A stretch of DNA of 64,000 nucleotides. It comes from Lentisphaerae bacterium ADurb.Bin082 (GTDB lineage: Bacteria > Verrucomicrobiota > Lentisphaeria > Oligosphaerales > Oligosphaeraceae). The notes under the pieces were generated by a model. That model ran no database searches. It saw only the letters and a program-made list of their open reading frames with translations, and was not told the origin of the DNA. Every line of letters begins with the position of its first letter. Within the stretch, counting starts at the first letter, position 1. The position numbers and the translations under genes were made by a program. Of this stretch, positions 16,423 through 24,825 are shown in pieces. The stretch is taken from NCBI GenBank assembly GCA_002070945.1, contig MWEG01000028.1:1-64000 (forward strand), written 5' to 3'.

Positions 16423-17669
16423 GCTCTCAATCCTCCTTTGTTAATGCCCTTTGACAGCAATTCCTCCAAAAGCTCATCCGTATGACTGAACTTGCCGGCA
16501 TATTGTTTGAATTCATCAAGGGTGACCGCTGTTTTCCCCCGCGCCTCGGACAGGTAGGCGCTTTGAGCTATTGCCAGGGATTCGGCGGCCTTGCGGATAT
16601 CGCACAGCGGAACTGCGTTTTTCCTGACCAGGCGGATCATGTTCAGCAGCTGTTGCGGATGCCCGCCATATCCCGGCGGGGGTTCAGAATTCAGAAAGCC
16701 GCCATGGGAGATGTTTCTCGGGTGACTGTTGCCATAAGCATCCTCGACCATGATTTTACCGTCTTTGATGCTGATCTCGCCTTTGTTGCCGGTGGCTTTG
16801 AAAGCCGTCATATCCCCAAATGACCAGGAGGCCTCCAAAATGGCGCTGACCCAGTGCCCGGTTTGCGGATGCACAAACAGCACCGCAAAATTGGCGTAGT
16901 CCTCGACCGTGAATTCTTGAGCCTCCCCATCAATCAGGCGCTTTCCAATACGTGTGGCGATGCCGTCAGGGTGCAATGCCTTGACGGTTTGCGGGACATA
17001 ATCAAAGCCGATGATATGCCAGGCCAGAGTAATGGCATGGATTCCATTGTCCAGCAAAGCCCCGACTCTCCCATTTGCATAATTGTCATTGCCCGGTTTG
17101 CTGATGCTGAAAGGAATGCGCACTGTGTCAAGCTCGCCAATTTCCCCTTTTGCAATCAGTTTGCGCACATCGTGAAAGGGGTCTGCATAAATCAGATTCT
17201 CACCGTACAAAAAGATGCAGTCGGAGTTGCTGACGCAGTCGGCAAGCGCTTGCGCCTCAAGCCAGGTGCGCACCAATGGCTTCTCACAGAGAATATGGCA
17301 ACCAGCAGCAAGAATTTTACGGATCGCTTCCGCATGATGCTCGCAAGGGGTGATGATCACCGTGAAATCTAACTTTTCGCTTTGCAGCATTTCCTCGAGG
17401 CTGCTGTAGAGCTTGAGGGAGTTGCAGTCGTTTTCCAGCAGCTGCGCCAGGTCTTCACGCCCGGCGGCGCGATGCTGGGCGGCCTTGTCAAGGTAAAGCC
17501 TACGGGTTGCGGAGGCGGCCTTGTTCAGGTTGTCGCGGTTGATGTCGCAGATGGCGGCGAGACGGCCCTCCTCGATGACCCAAGGGCATCCCGGCAAATG
17601 TCCGCTGCCGTTGCCCCATCCGAAAAAGATGTTGCCTGCGCCAAGGATTCCGTAGTGAAGTCTACCCAT
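16419..17669 (-). CDS. Gfo/Idh/MocA-family oxidoreductase
   Basis: A 416-residue NAD(P)-dependent sugar dehydrogenase-like enzyme. The N-terminal Rossmann fold begins YGILGAGN (residues 6-13). CEKPL (~residue 130) holds the conserved Lys of the EKP motif. The C-terminal alpha-beta domain follows (NGRVGALLDNGIHAI). ATG 17669 was chosen because AGAGGG lies 6-7 nt upstream; the frame runs on to 17702 without support. It is the first gene of a two-gene operon with the isomerase. The 20-bp palindrome at 17717-17736 lies 48 bp before the start. A fragment of its 3' end is repeated near 17880-17955. Confidence 0.9.
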   Translation of the reverse strand: MGRLHYGILGAGNIFFGWGNGSGHLPGCPWVIEEGRLAAICDINRDNLNKAASATRRLYLDKAAQHRAAGREDLAQLLENDCNSLKLYSSLEEMLQSEKLDFTVIITPCEHHAEAIRKILAAGCHILCEKPLVRTWLEAQALADCVSNSDCIFLYGENLIYADPFHDVRKLIAKGEIGELDTVRIPFSISKPGNDNYANGRVGALLDNGIHAITLAWHIIGFDYVPQTVKALHPDGIATRIGKRLIDGEAQEFTVEDYANFAVLFVHPQTGHWVSAILEASWSFGDMTAFKATGNKGEISIKDGKIMVEDAYGNSHPRNISHGGFLNSEPPPGYGGHPQQLLNMIRLVRKNAVPLCDIRKAAESLAIAQSAYLSEARGKTAVTLDEFKQYAGKFSHTDELLEELLSKGINKGGLRA

Positions 17670-17716
17670 AAATGACCCTCTTGATGGATGATAGTAGAAC
17701 AAATTCTGTGTTTTTT

Positions 17717-17736
17717 ATGTTATATCAATATGACAT
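17717..17736. promoter_or_regulatory. Operator of the Gfo/Idh operon
   Basis: ATGTTATATCAATATGACAT is a near-perfect palindrome with one mismatch. It has the same length and outer bases as the site at 19309-19328 in front of the GntR-LacI gene: ATGTTAT, six bases, then AT(A/G)ACAT. Confidence 0.72.
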
Positions 17737-17877
17737 ATAGTTAGAATACTCGTCTTTCAATGAATGTCAAACGGAGAAAAATAATTTTTTCGTGTTTCGG
17801 TAATGACCAGTAATGGGTCAGTCTTCTGTAGCGCCTACGAGGCACTACCAGACGTCTGACAAGCACAGCCACTGTGC

Positions 17878-17958
17878 CAAGTGTTTTCCCTCGCGTCTCG
17901 GGCAGATAAGCACTTTGAGCTCTTGCCAGGGATTCGGCTGCCTTGCGGATGTTTTTCG
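17878..17958 (-). pseudogene. Fragment of a Gfo/Idh oxidoreductase 3' region
   Basis: Read on the minus strand this gives IRKAAESLARAQSAYLPETR, almost the same as IRKAAESLAIAQSAYLSEAR in the intact oxidoreductase (coding around 16525-16605). No start, no complete domain and no continuation are present. It sits between the half-palindrome at 17810 and the GntR-LacI gene, and looks like the relic of a second, diverged oxidoreductase copy or of a local duplication. Confidence 0.8.
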
Positions 17959-18093
17959 CATATCTTTCGGTAAAACGCTCCCGGGCAGTCCTGGTTTGAT
18001 ATATTGAGCCGACGGATTGGCCGGATCAGTTGGCGCCAAGCATGGAGCGGGAAGGCTGGGGAGTTTTTTAGCCGAGGGAGTGGCCGCCTGATA

Positions 18094-19278
18094 TTATTTG
18101 GCGGCGGCCAAGCTGCTTTTCCTGCCTGGGTTCTGTGCGGGGGGAGTCGCCAGGGATGCGCCGCAGGATTTTCGAACAATCAGCTCGGGAGCGAGGATCA
18201 GTTTTTGCAGGGGAGCGTTTTTATTCTGGATTTTATTCATCAGGATTTCGACAGCTTTTTCGCCGATTTCGCGGAAAGGCTGGGCGACGGTGGTCAGGGG
18301 CACCTCCAGCAGAGAAGCATATTTTAAATTATCAAATCCGACGACAGCCACATCCTGGGGAATTCGCAGTCCCAGTTCCCGTATGGCACTCATGGCGCCC
18401 AGGGCAAAACCATCGCTGGCAGCAAAAATGGCAGTCGGAGGTTTTTTGATATTCATCAGCTTCCTGACTTCCTCATAACCGCCGTGCTCTGGTTCGATCA
18501 GGGGGAAAGAATAGCTATCCTTGTCAAGAGTGGTAATCAGGCTCTGCTCAAGAACAATGCCATGTTCGCTCAAGGCCCGGATATATCCCTCTTTACGGTC
18601 GTTCGCGGCGCTGTTGTCCAGCCCCCCGATAAAGCCGATACGGCGGTGGCCAAGAGCGATCAGGTGGGAGACCACCTTGAAAGCGCCGGCGATGTTATCG
18701 GTGACCACGTAGTCGGTTTCCAGGTCATGGAAGTAGCGGTCAATCAGTACAAAGGGGAAATTCCTGCGTTTCAGTTCGAAGATTTGTGCGACATTGGTAT
18801 TGCCCCAGTTGGGAAAGATGATCGCTCCGGCGCTGTTGGATTGCAACAGGTGGCTGAGGTTGGTGTTCTCCTTGTCAATCCGTCGCCCGGAACTGTATAT
18901 GATCACCTCATGCTCGTAGTCGTGCAACCTCGTCTGAATGCCGGAAAAAATCGCGGAGATAGCCAGGTCCTCAATGTCCGGAACAACCAGGGCGACCTGA
19001 CGATCTTTCTCCGAGAGCAGAAAATCTCCATCCTGTACCTCGTCAACAAAGGTGCCTACACCGGAAATCCGGTACAATACCTTCTCGGAAACCAATTCTG
19101 AGATCGCCCGCCGGATGGTGATGCGACTGACATCGTATGTGGCGCACATGTCAATCTCTTTCGGAATCCGGTCTCCCTTTTGCAGATTCTTGCGCAGAAT
19201 CTCATTGATGATCTTTTTTTTGACCTGGTAATATAGCGGAAGCGGGCTGCTTGCATCAATTGTCGCTCTGTTCTTCAT
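18094..19278 (-). CDS. GntR-LacI hybrid transcriptional regulator (AraR-like)
   Basis: A 394-residue regulator. Residues ~10-75 are a GntR winged helix (PLYYQVKKKIINEIL, ATYDVSRITIRRAISELVSE, GVGTFV). Residues ~90-370 are a LacI-type periplasmic-binding-like sugar sensor (VALVVPDIED, AGAIIFPNW, LGHRRIGFIGG, PTAIFAASDGFALGAM, DVAVVGFDN). B. subtilis AraR has this layout. ATG 19278 is preferred over the in-frame TTG at 19284. A palindrome at 19309-19328 just upstream matches the one before the Gfo/Idh operon, so it probably represses both itself and that operon, released by a sugar. Confidence 0.9.
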   Translation of the reverse strand: MKNRATIDASSPLPLYYQVKKKIINEILRKNLQKGDRIPKEIDMCATYDVSRITIRRAISELVSEKVLYRISGVGTFVDEVQDGDFLLSEKDRQVALVVPDIEDLAISAIFSGIQTRLHDYEHEVIIYSSGRRIDKENTNLSHLLQSNSAGAIIFPNWGNTNVAQIFELKRRNFPFVLIDRYFHDLETDYVVTDNIAGAFKVVSHLIALGHRRIGFIGGLDNSAANDRKEGYIRALSEHGIVLEQSLITTLDKDSYSFPLIEPEHGGYEEVRKLMNIKKPPTAIFAASDGFALGAMSAIRELGLRIPQDVAVVGFDNLKYASLLEVPLTTVAQPFREIGEKAVEILMNKIQNKNAPLQKLILAPELIVRKSCGASLATPPAQNPGRKSSLAAAK

Positions 19279-19308
19279 TGGCAAAGGAACCTCAATGAAT
19301 TTATGGAA

Positions 19309-19328
19309 ATGTTATGATTCTATAACAT
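19309..19328. promoter_or_regulatory. Autoregulatory operator of the GntR-LacI gene
   Basis: ATGTTATGATTCTATAACAT has perfect 7-bp arms around six bases. It lies 31 bp before the ATG at 19278 and matches the site at 17717-17736. Confidence 0.72.
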
Positions 19329-19384
19329 AAGATGACAAAGAAAAATGTCAATAGCCGGAAAAATAGTTAGGGTGCGAAAGGCAA

Positions 19385-19565
19385 TCATCCCGGTAGGTCA
19401 GCCGTTGACAATGGCCATCCCAGCCTTTTGCCGCTTCGCGGCTGTGGACATGGTGGACATGGTGGACGGTGTGGACAGCGTAGTCCAAGCTCACTCTCGC
19501 CCTTCGCCCCTTTCCTGAGGCCGCTGCTCGCCGGAACTCCGAGTATCAATCGGTGACCGATTACT
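19385..19565 (-). repeat. Composite dispersed intergenic repeat, copy 2 (partial, inverted)
   Basis: Contains repeated GTGGACATG units, CAGCGTAGTCC, CTCACTCTCGC, GAACTCCGAGTATCAATC and GGTGACCGATTACT, shared with copies at 32950-33110 and 49055-49275. The tail overlaps the stop codon of the AraC gene. The stretch 19285-19564 otherwise holds only the operator. Confidence 0.75.
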
Positions 19566-20368
19566 CAGCCCAAATCCGCTGGCGGTCGATTCCGGCTGCG
19601 CCCTGGGGAAATATTGAAAAATTTCTTGAACGCTTTGGAAAATTGATAGCGGTCTGTAAACCCGGTCTCCAAGGCAATGGCGGCAATGTCCGCGTCAGGT
19701 TCGGCCAGCCGCGATTGCGCGTACTCCATGCGTCTGCACATCAAATAACGCTGCGGAGTCATGCCGAACTCTTTTTTGAACAGGCGCAGAAAATTGTCCA
19801 GCGACATGTTGCAGTTTTGTGCCAGCTCACGATTGGAAATTTTGTATTTTCGGTTCATTATGGCAATGGCTTTGAGAATGCGGCTGTCCAGCGCTGTCCC
19901 TGGACGGTCTTCGGCAAACTCTTGCGCCGCAACCCACATGACACTCATAAGCAAACCGTAAATTTTGACGTTCAATAACGGCGTCCAGTGCGCAAAATCG
20001 TTGCGGAGCGTTTTCAACACGGGCATAAAATCCCGGGCGTTCAACGTCAGCGGCCGCCGGGGAATACGCTCAAAAAACTTTCCCGGGTGAAAATGTATGA
20101 AGAATTGATCGAACGCCTTGGTCATGGCCGATGCATAACTTGTATATGCCGGAATCAGCGTCAGCGAATCGGGCGACAACGGCATGCAGCGGCCTTCCCA
20201 ATGCAGTTCGGCGCCTTCGGTGGCATTCCAGTACAGCCGCCAAAAGGGCGCGGCGCGGTTGGGATTTCCCCAGTTGGCGACGCCGAGGATGAAACTGTAA
20301 CAGCTGATGCGAAGTCTCGGCAGTTCCGGTTCAATGACCGCAATGTTGAATTTGCCGTTATTTGACAT
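19565..20368 (-). CDS. AraC-family transcriptional regulator
   Basis: A 267-residue regulator. The N-terminal ~150 residues form a cupin-like sensor (PLSPDSLTLIPAYTSYASAM, FFIHFHPG). The C-terminal ~100 residues contain two AraC helix-turn-helix units: ISNRELAQNCNMSLDNFLRLFKK and AAIALETGFTDRYQFSKAFKK. It is divergent from the secreted protein and large hydrolase genes starting at 20727 and most likely activates them in response to a sugar. Confidence 0.9.
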   Translation of the reverse strand: MSNNGKFNIAVIEPELPRLRISCYSFILGVANWGNPNRAAPFWRLYWNATEGAELHWEGRCMPLSPDSLTLIPAYTSYASAMTKAFDQFFIHFHPGKFFERIPRRPLTLNARDFMPVLKTLRNDFAHWTPLLNVKIYGLLMSVMWVAAQEFAEDRPGTALDSRILKAIAIMNRKYKISNRELAQNCNMSLDNFLRLFKKEFGMTPQRYLMCRRMEYAQSRLAEPDADIAAIALETGFTDRYQFSKAFKKFFNISPGRSRNRPPADLG

Positions 20369-20502
20369 TTTTTTTCATTTTTTTAACATTGCGAACCAGT
20401 TGATGCCAAGTATAATATACGTAAATCAAGGAATATTGCCAGCAAAAATAAAATCGTTTTTTTACATGCGCTGCAATCTGTCGGCGATTGATATTTGGAG
20501 TT

Positions 20503-20680
20503 CCGGTAATCTGCGGCACCAAGCACCCAGGGAAGGTGCTTGAGTGGACAGTGGACAATGGACGGAAGTGGACTTTAGTGGACGTTAGTAGACGATGGAC
20601 TGTGGACGGAAGTGGACTTTAGTGGAGAGTGGACGTAGACGGAAGTGGACTTAAGTGGACTGTGGAACGAAGATACGTGT
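20503..20680 (+). repeat. GTGGAC-rich dispersed repeat, copy B
   Basis: Matches copy A (5556-5745) in the TTCCGGTAAnCTGCGGC lead-in and in the order of GTGGACAGTGGAC, GGACTTTAGTGGAC and TAGTAGACGATGGAC units. It fills most of the 358-bp gap (20369-20726) between the AraC gene and the next gene. Confidence 0.85.
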
Positions 20681-20726
20681 CTTGCAAGGTGTTCTGCCAG
20701 ATCAGGGTACATTAGGGGGCAATCTT

Positions 20727-21263
20727 ATGAAAAAAATGTTGTTGGCGATGATGATGGCGCTGGCGATTGTGTCGGCGGTGCATGCGGAAACATTAGCGGA
20801 TTACCTGCCCGGTCATTCCCCGGACGCGAAAAATGTGCGTTTCGCCTTGACCGACGGGGTGTTATCAATGGAATTCGGCCCTGGCAACGGCTTTGCGTCG
20901 CGGGCGTGGATGCGCCGTTACCACCCGCTTCTCAACGCCGGAGAAAAACTGCGCCTTTCCATGATGGTCAAGACCACCGACATATCTGACCCGCGCGCCA
21001 AAGTCGGATTTCTGGTGCAGGCGATGGGCGAAAATCACCGCTATTTAGGGTCGGCGAATTACACGAAATATTTTCCCGCCGTCGATTTCGCGGAGCAGTG
21101 GAAGCCGATGGAATTTATTTTCACCATGCCCGACCCCAACAAGGTTCCGAGTTGGAAGGACGGCGTCGAGCTGATGATCACGTTTGAAGCCCTGGCGCAG
21201 GAAGGCAAAGCCGAGTTCAAGGATTTCAAAGCCGAAAAGCTCGCAGTTGCTGAGGGGGATTGA
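20727..21263 (+). CDS. Secreted protein, possible carbohydrate-binding jelly roll
   Basis: A 178-residue protein with a signal peptide (MKKMLLAMMMALAIVSAVHA). I took ATG 20727 because a G-rich site (AGGGGG) lies ~8 nt upstream. The mature part is beta-rich with many aromatic residues, and the phrases LRLSMMVKTTDISDPRAKVGF and WKPMEFIFTMPDPNKV resemble carbohydrate-binding-module sandwiches. It ends 6 bp before a 1167-residue secreted enzyme, so the two are co-transcribed. Its function is not recognised; an accessory glycan-binding role is inferred. Confidence 0.65.
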   Translation: MKKMLLAMMMALAIVSAVHAETLADYLPGHSPDAKNVRFALTDGVLSMEFGPGNGFASRAWMRRYHPLLNAGEKLRLSMMVKTTDISDPRAKVGFLVQAMGENHRYLGSANYTKYFPAVDFAEQWKPMEFIFTMPDPNKVPSWKDGVELMITFEALAQEGKAEFKDFKAEKLAVAEGD

Positions 21264-21269
21264 GCAGCC

Positions 21270-24200
21270 ATGACACACAGAACTGGAAAAACCGTATCCG
21301 CCGCGCTGGCGTTCCTGCTGTTCGCCGTTGGCCATGCAGCGGGCGTGGAATTCAAAACACGCACCCTGGCCGAAAAACTCGCCGAGCCGGAGCTGGGGTT
21401 TCTGGCGAGCTTTGACCAGCGGCACATCAACGCCGATTTGGCCAGCGGCCGCAAAAAAGCATGCTCCCATGCGGATATTTCGCTGGAACTGCGCGGCGCG
21501 ATTGGGTTTGACGGCAATTTCGCCTATGTGCCAAACCCCGACGAGGAGCTGGCGTTTGCGCTTAAAGACAACTTCGATTTCAACGAAGGGACGTTGGCGT
21601 TCTGGTTCCGCTGTGACGAATTTGATCCAGCCGATTTGGCATTGAAGAAAAACATCGGATTATTCAATCTCGACATTCCCTGGAGCGATTTCCGGTTCAA
21701 CGCCTCGGCATATTTTTTCGGCGGGACGCTCTACATAGCCAGCCGAGTGTTTTCGGCCGAGAACACTTCGGTCGGCAATTGTTCGCCGGTCAGCGCACGC
21801 CTGCCGGGTGCTGCCGTTAAACGCGACGCCTGGAATCAGCTGGTCTGGACGTGGGACCGCTCCAACCGCCACCAATTCTTTTTCAACGGCGAACCGCTCA
21901 ATCGCGCCACGGTGCTTGCGCTGCCGCCAGGTGCCGGCACGCCGACGGCGGGGAATAGCGCCTATATGGCGTTCAGTTGCCGGGTGTGGGGGGAAAACCA
22001 GCGACCGCATCCGGTCGCGCTGGACGACATCGCCATTTACAAGCGGGCGTTTCCCGAGGCTGAAGTGCAGATGCGTTATCAGTCGCTGCTGTTGGAAAGC
22101 ACCAAAGTTGTCAATCCGATAGTGCTGCGTTTTGACGGCCGCGAGCGAGGCCGTCTGATGCCGCCGCTGCTGCACTGTTGGATTGACGCCCGGATGGTGA
22201 ACCAGCGTCCTGCCGACGCTCACTATACGCTGCGCGGCAGTGCCGGCGTAATCAAAAACGGCACGGTCGCGCTGGAAAACGGTTGCGCGTTTTTGGAGTT
22301 CGACGTGCCGAAGGACGCTGCCGATTATACACTGGAAGTCGTCGCCGGAACCGAAAAAGCGAGCTTGGAAATCAGCACCCCGGATTTCAGCTTTATCGGA
22401 CGTAATCCGCGGCGTGATGTAACCCCCAAGCCGTGGATCGACCCGGTTTTTGACGCCCAAAAGCGCACCGTGCAGGTCTGGAACCGGAAATACTTTTTCG
22501 GCGCGGGTCCGTTTCCCGTGCGCATTGTCACCGACGCTGGACTGGAAGTGCTGGACAAAGGGCCTGAACTTTATTTCGACAGCGAACCAGTGCGGTGGCA
22601 GCCTGGGGAGACCATGCAGGGCAAAAGTTTTGTCGAATTGCGCGGTGACGGCGCCGGAAAAAATGGCGCGCACCTGCAGTATTGCATACGGCTGGATTTC
22701 GACGGGGCACTGAAGGTCGTTTTTACCGTCAACGGTGCGCCGAAGCTCGACAAAATGACCTTGGAGTGGCAGGTTGGGAACGCGGCGCGCAAATACATGC
22801 TGACGCCCAATTATCAGACGCCGACCGCTGACGGCCAATATGCCTACGCTTATCCGGCCAACGGCCTTTTCCGGATTCCGTGCATGCTGTGGTCGGCTTC
22901 AGACCAAGCCGGTTTCTGCTGGATGCCGGAAAATGACGCCAACTGGATCCATTCCGGCAACGCCAACGCATTTCAGTTCAATACGAAAACCGGCCGCGCA
23001 GTCGTGACCATGGTCGCCCAGCCGACCGTCATTCCTGAAAACGCCGCCTACAATGCGTGGTTCGCTGCCACGCCAACCCGTCCCGCGCCGGAACGCCAGC
23101 GAGGCAATTACGGACGTTTTGTCATCAATTCGTGGTGGGGCGCGAAAGATTGTGCTTCGCTGGCGCCAGAACCAGCCGTCGCTGCGCATTACATCGGACA
23201 TTACGCGCGCCGGAGCCTGGCGCCTTACGGCATGGGGCACGGTCAAGTGCTGTCCAATCCGATGGCGCGCTATCTTGAGCATGACTGGGACATGCCGGGT
23301 TGTTTCGTTTACAATATGGCGGTTCGCAAATACGATGCGCAAACTGGATTGTACGAGCCGCACAAAAACACAACTCGGATTCCGAGCTCCAATCCCTGTC
23401 CCAGCCTCAACACCTTGTTCAACGACTGGCAGGTCGCCAGTGCGGAAAAATTGCTGGACGGCGAGTACGGCGACCGGGTGAATCTGCTCTATTACGACTT
23501 GGGCTCGCCCTGTTTTCTCTGCGGCAACGCGATTCACGGGTGCGCGTTCAAGGATAAATTTGGCCGCGATATTCGCAGCATTCAGATATCGGGTTTCCGG
23601 GATTTGTACATCCGGTTGCTGGATTTGCTACGGCGGCACGACGGTGTGGAGCTGATGACCCATGCGCAGGATCAGTTTGTGCCGTTCGTCAACGGACTTT
23701 CCGACTGGTGGCTGCCGGGTGAGCAGTTCCGTACGCCGCTGTTGCAGGACCCGTATGCCTACATGACCAAGCTTGCGCCGCTTTTCGACACGGAATTCGC
23801 TGGCAACGTGCTGGGCGCCGGAGTAATGTTTTACTCCTGGTCGAATCCACACAACCGCACGCCGCAGGTCTTGGAAAGCTTGATGGCGATGCTGATGCTG
23901 CGCGACATCGACTGGCTAGTCGCGGCCGAACATTCCGGCGCCAATTTCCGACTTTGGGATGTGTTCAAACATTATGGCATCCACGAGCCCGCTGTCAAAG
24001 TCCATCGTTTTGACGCCCAGAGTGAAATTACGGCCGATAACGCCAAGCTGCTCATCACTTATTACGAGTGTCCGGACAATTACAAGCTCGCTGTCATCGT
24101 CAATCCGACGGAAGAACCCATGACCGCCGCAATCAGCGTCAAGGCGCCCGGCGTGCCGGATGGTACGGTCTATGACGAATACCGCAATGCGCCGCTGCAG

Positions 24201-24773
24201 CTTTCCGGTGGACGCTTTCAGGCGACGGTTCCGGCGCGCAGTTTCATTCTGACCGGCTTGCCTGCCAAACCGTATTACCCGCTGCACGACGGCTTCCGCT
24301 GGCCGTGGCCGCGTTTCAGCGGGGTGGCGCTTTCAGTCGCGAGTACTCCGGGACTGGCAATCCCCAGCGACGACGGCGGCCTCTTCCGGAGCGCGCCTCC
24401 AGCGCTGGGCGCCTGGCCGCTTGACGGCGATTTCTGCGGCCCGGACGGCAGCGGCGGAGACTCCCTGAATTACGTTCGGCTGCTGCCGGTGCGTTCATCT
24501 CAACCGCTGACCGCGACGGTCTGGTGCCGCAGCCGCGACGCCGCGCCTGCGACGCGGGTGTGGTTCAGTGTGACCTTGCTGGACGACGAACGGCAGCCAG
24601 TTGGAGAAACCGTGACCGCCAACGCGGCTGGCGCCCATGACCGCGAATGGGAGAAATTGACGGTCTCCATTCCGGCGGAACCTGGCGCGGTCTGGGCGAG
24701 GGCTGTCTTGCACGCCGATCGCGGCGGCATGGACTCCCGGGTGGTGTTCGACGATTTCACCATGGAGCATTGA
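21270..24773 (+). CDS. Large secreted LamG-domain glycoside hydrolase-like protein
   Basis: A 1167-residue exported protein with a signal peptide in the first ~24 residues. Residues ~45-275 look like a LamG/concanavalin-type lectin domain (FNEGTLAFWFRCDEFD, RDAWNQLVWTWDRSNRHQFFFNG, VALDDIAIYKRAF). A beta-sandwich region and then a large catalytic-type barrel follow (LLYYDLGSPCFLCG, LDLLRRHDGVELMTHAQ). It resembles the DUF6067-type uncharacterised hydrolases of Lentisphaerota and Planctomycetota. The last ~200 residues look like another beta-sandwich. It is second in an operon with the 178-residue secreted protein. The substrate is unknown. Confidence 0.75.
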   Translation: MTHRTGKTVSAALAFLLFAVGHAAGVEFKTRTLAEKLAEPELGFLASFDQRHINADLASGRKKACSHADISLELRGAIGFDGNFAYVPNPDEELAFALKDNFDFNEGTLAFWFRCDEFDPADLALKKNIGLFNLDIPWSDFRFNASAYFFGGTLYIASRVFSAENTSVGNCSPVSARLPGAAVKRDAWNQLVWTWDRSNRHQFFFNGEPLNRATVLALPPGAGTPTAGNSAYMAFSCRVWGENQRPHPVALDDIAIYKRAFPEAEVQMRYQSLLLESTKVVNPIVLRFDGRERGRLMPPLLHCWIDARMVNQRPADAHYTLRGSAGVIKNGTVALENGCAFLEFDVPKDAADYTLEVVAGTEKASLEISTPDFSFIGRNPRRDVTPKPWIDPVFDAQKRTVQVWNRKYFFGAGPFPVRIVTDAGLEVLDKGPELYFDSEPVRWQPGETMQGKSFVELRGDGAGKNGAHLQYCIRLDFDGALKVVFTVNGAPKLDKMTLEWQVGNAARKYMLTPNYQTPTADGQYAYAYPANGLFRIPCMLWSASDQAGFCWMPENDANWIHSGNANAFQFNTKTGRAVVTMVAQPTVIPENAAYNAWFAATPTRPAPERQRGNYGRFVINSWWGAKDCASLAPEPAVAAHYIGHYARRSLAPYGMGHGQVLSNPMARYLEHDWDMPGCFVYNMAVRKYDAQTGLYEPHKNTTRIPSSNPCPSLNTLFNDWQVASAEKLLDGEYGDRVNLLYYDLGSPCFLCGNAIHGCAFKDKFGRDIRSIQISGFRDLYIRLLDLLRRHDGVELMTHAQDQFVPFVNGLSDWWLPGEQFRTPLLQDPYAYMTKLAPLFDTEFAGNVLGAGVMFYSWSNPHNRTPQVLESLMAMLMLRDIDWLVAAEHSGANFRLWDVFKHYGIHEPAVKVHRFDAQSEITADNAKLLITYYECPDNYKLAVIVNPTEEPMTAAISVKAPGVPDGTVYDEYRNAPLQLSGGRFQATVPARSFILTGLPAKPYYPLHDGFRWPWPRFSGVALSVASTPGLAIPSDDGGLFRSAPPALGAWPLDGDFCGPDGSGGDSLNYVRLLPVRSSQPLTATVWCRSRDAAPATRVWFSVTLLDDERQPVGETVTANAAGAHDREWEKLTVSIPAEPGAVWARAVLHADRGGMDSRVVFDDFTMEH

Positions 24774-24825
24774 CTTGTTCGAAACCCGTTGTCAACCGTT
24801 CGCAAACCTTGGATAAAAAGCAAAA

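Noticed and set aside
17801-17880. Insertion sequence next to the oxidoreductase fragment
   Set aside because: No transposase frame or terminal inverted repeats are present, only the half-palindrome and the fragment.
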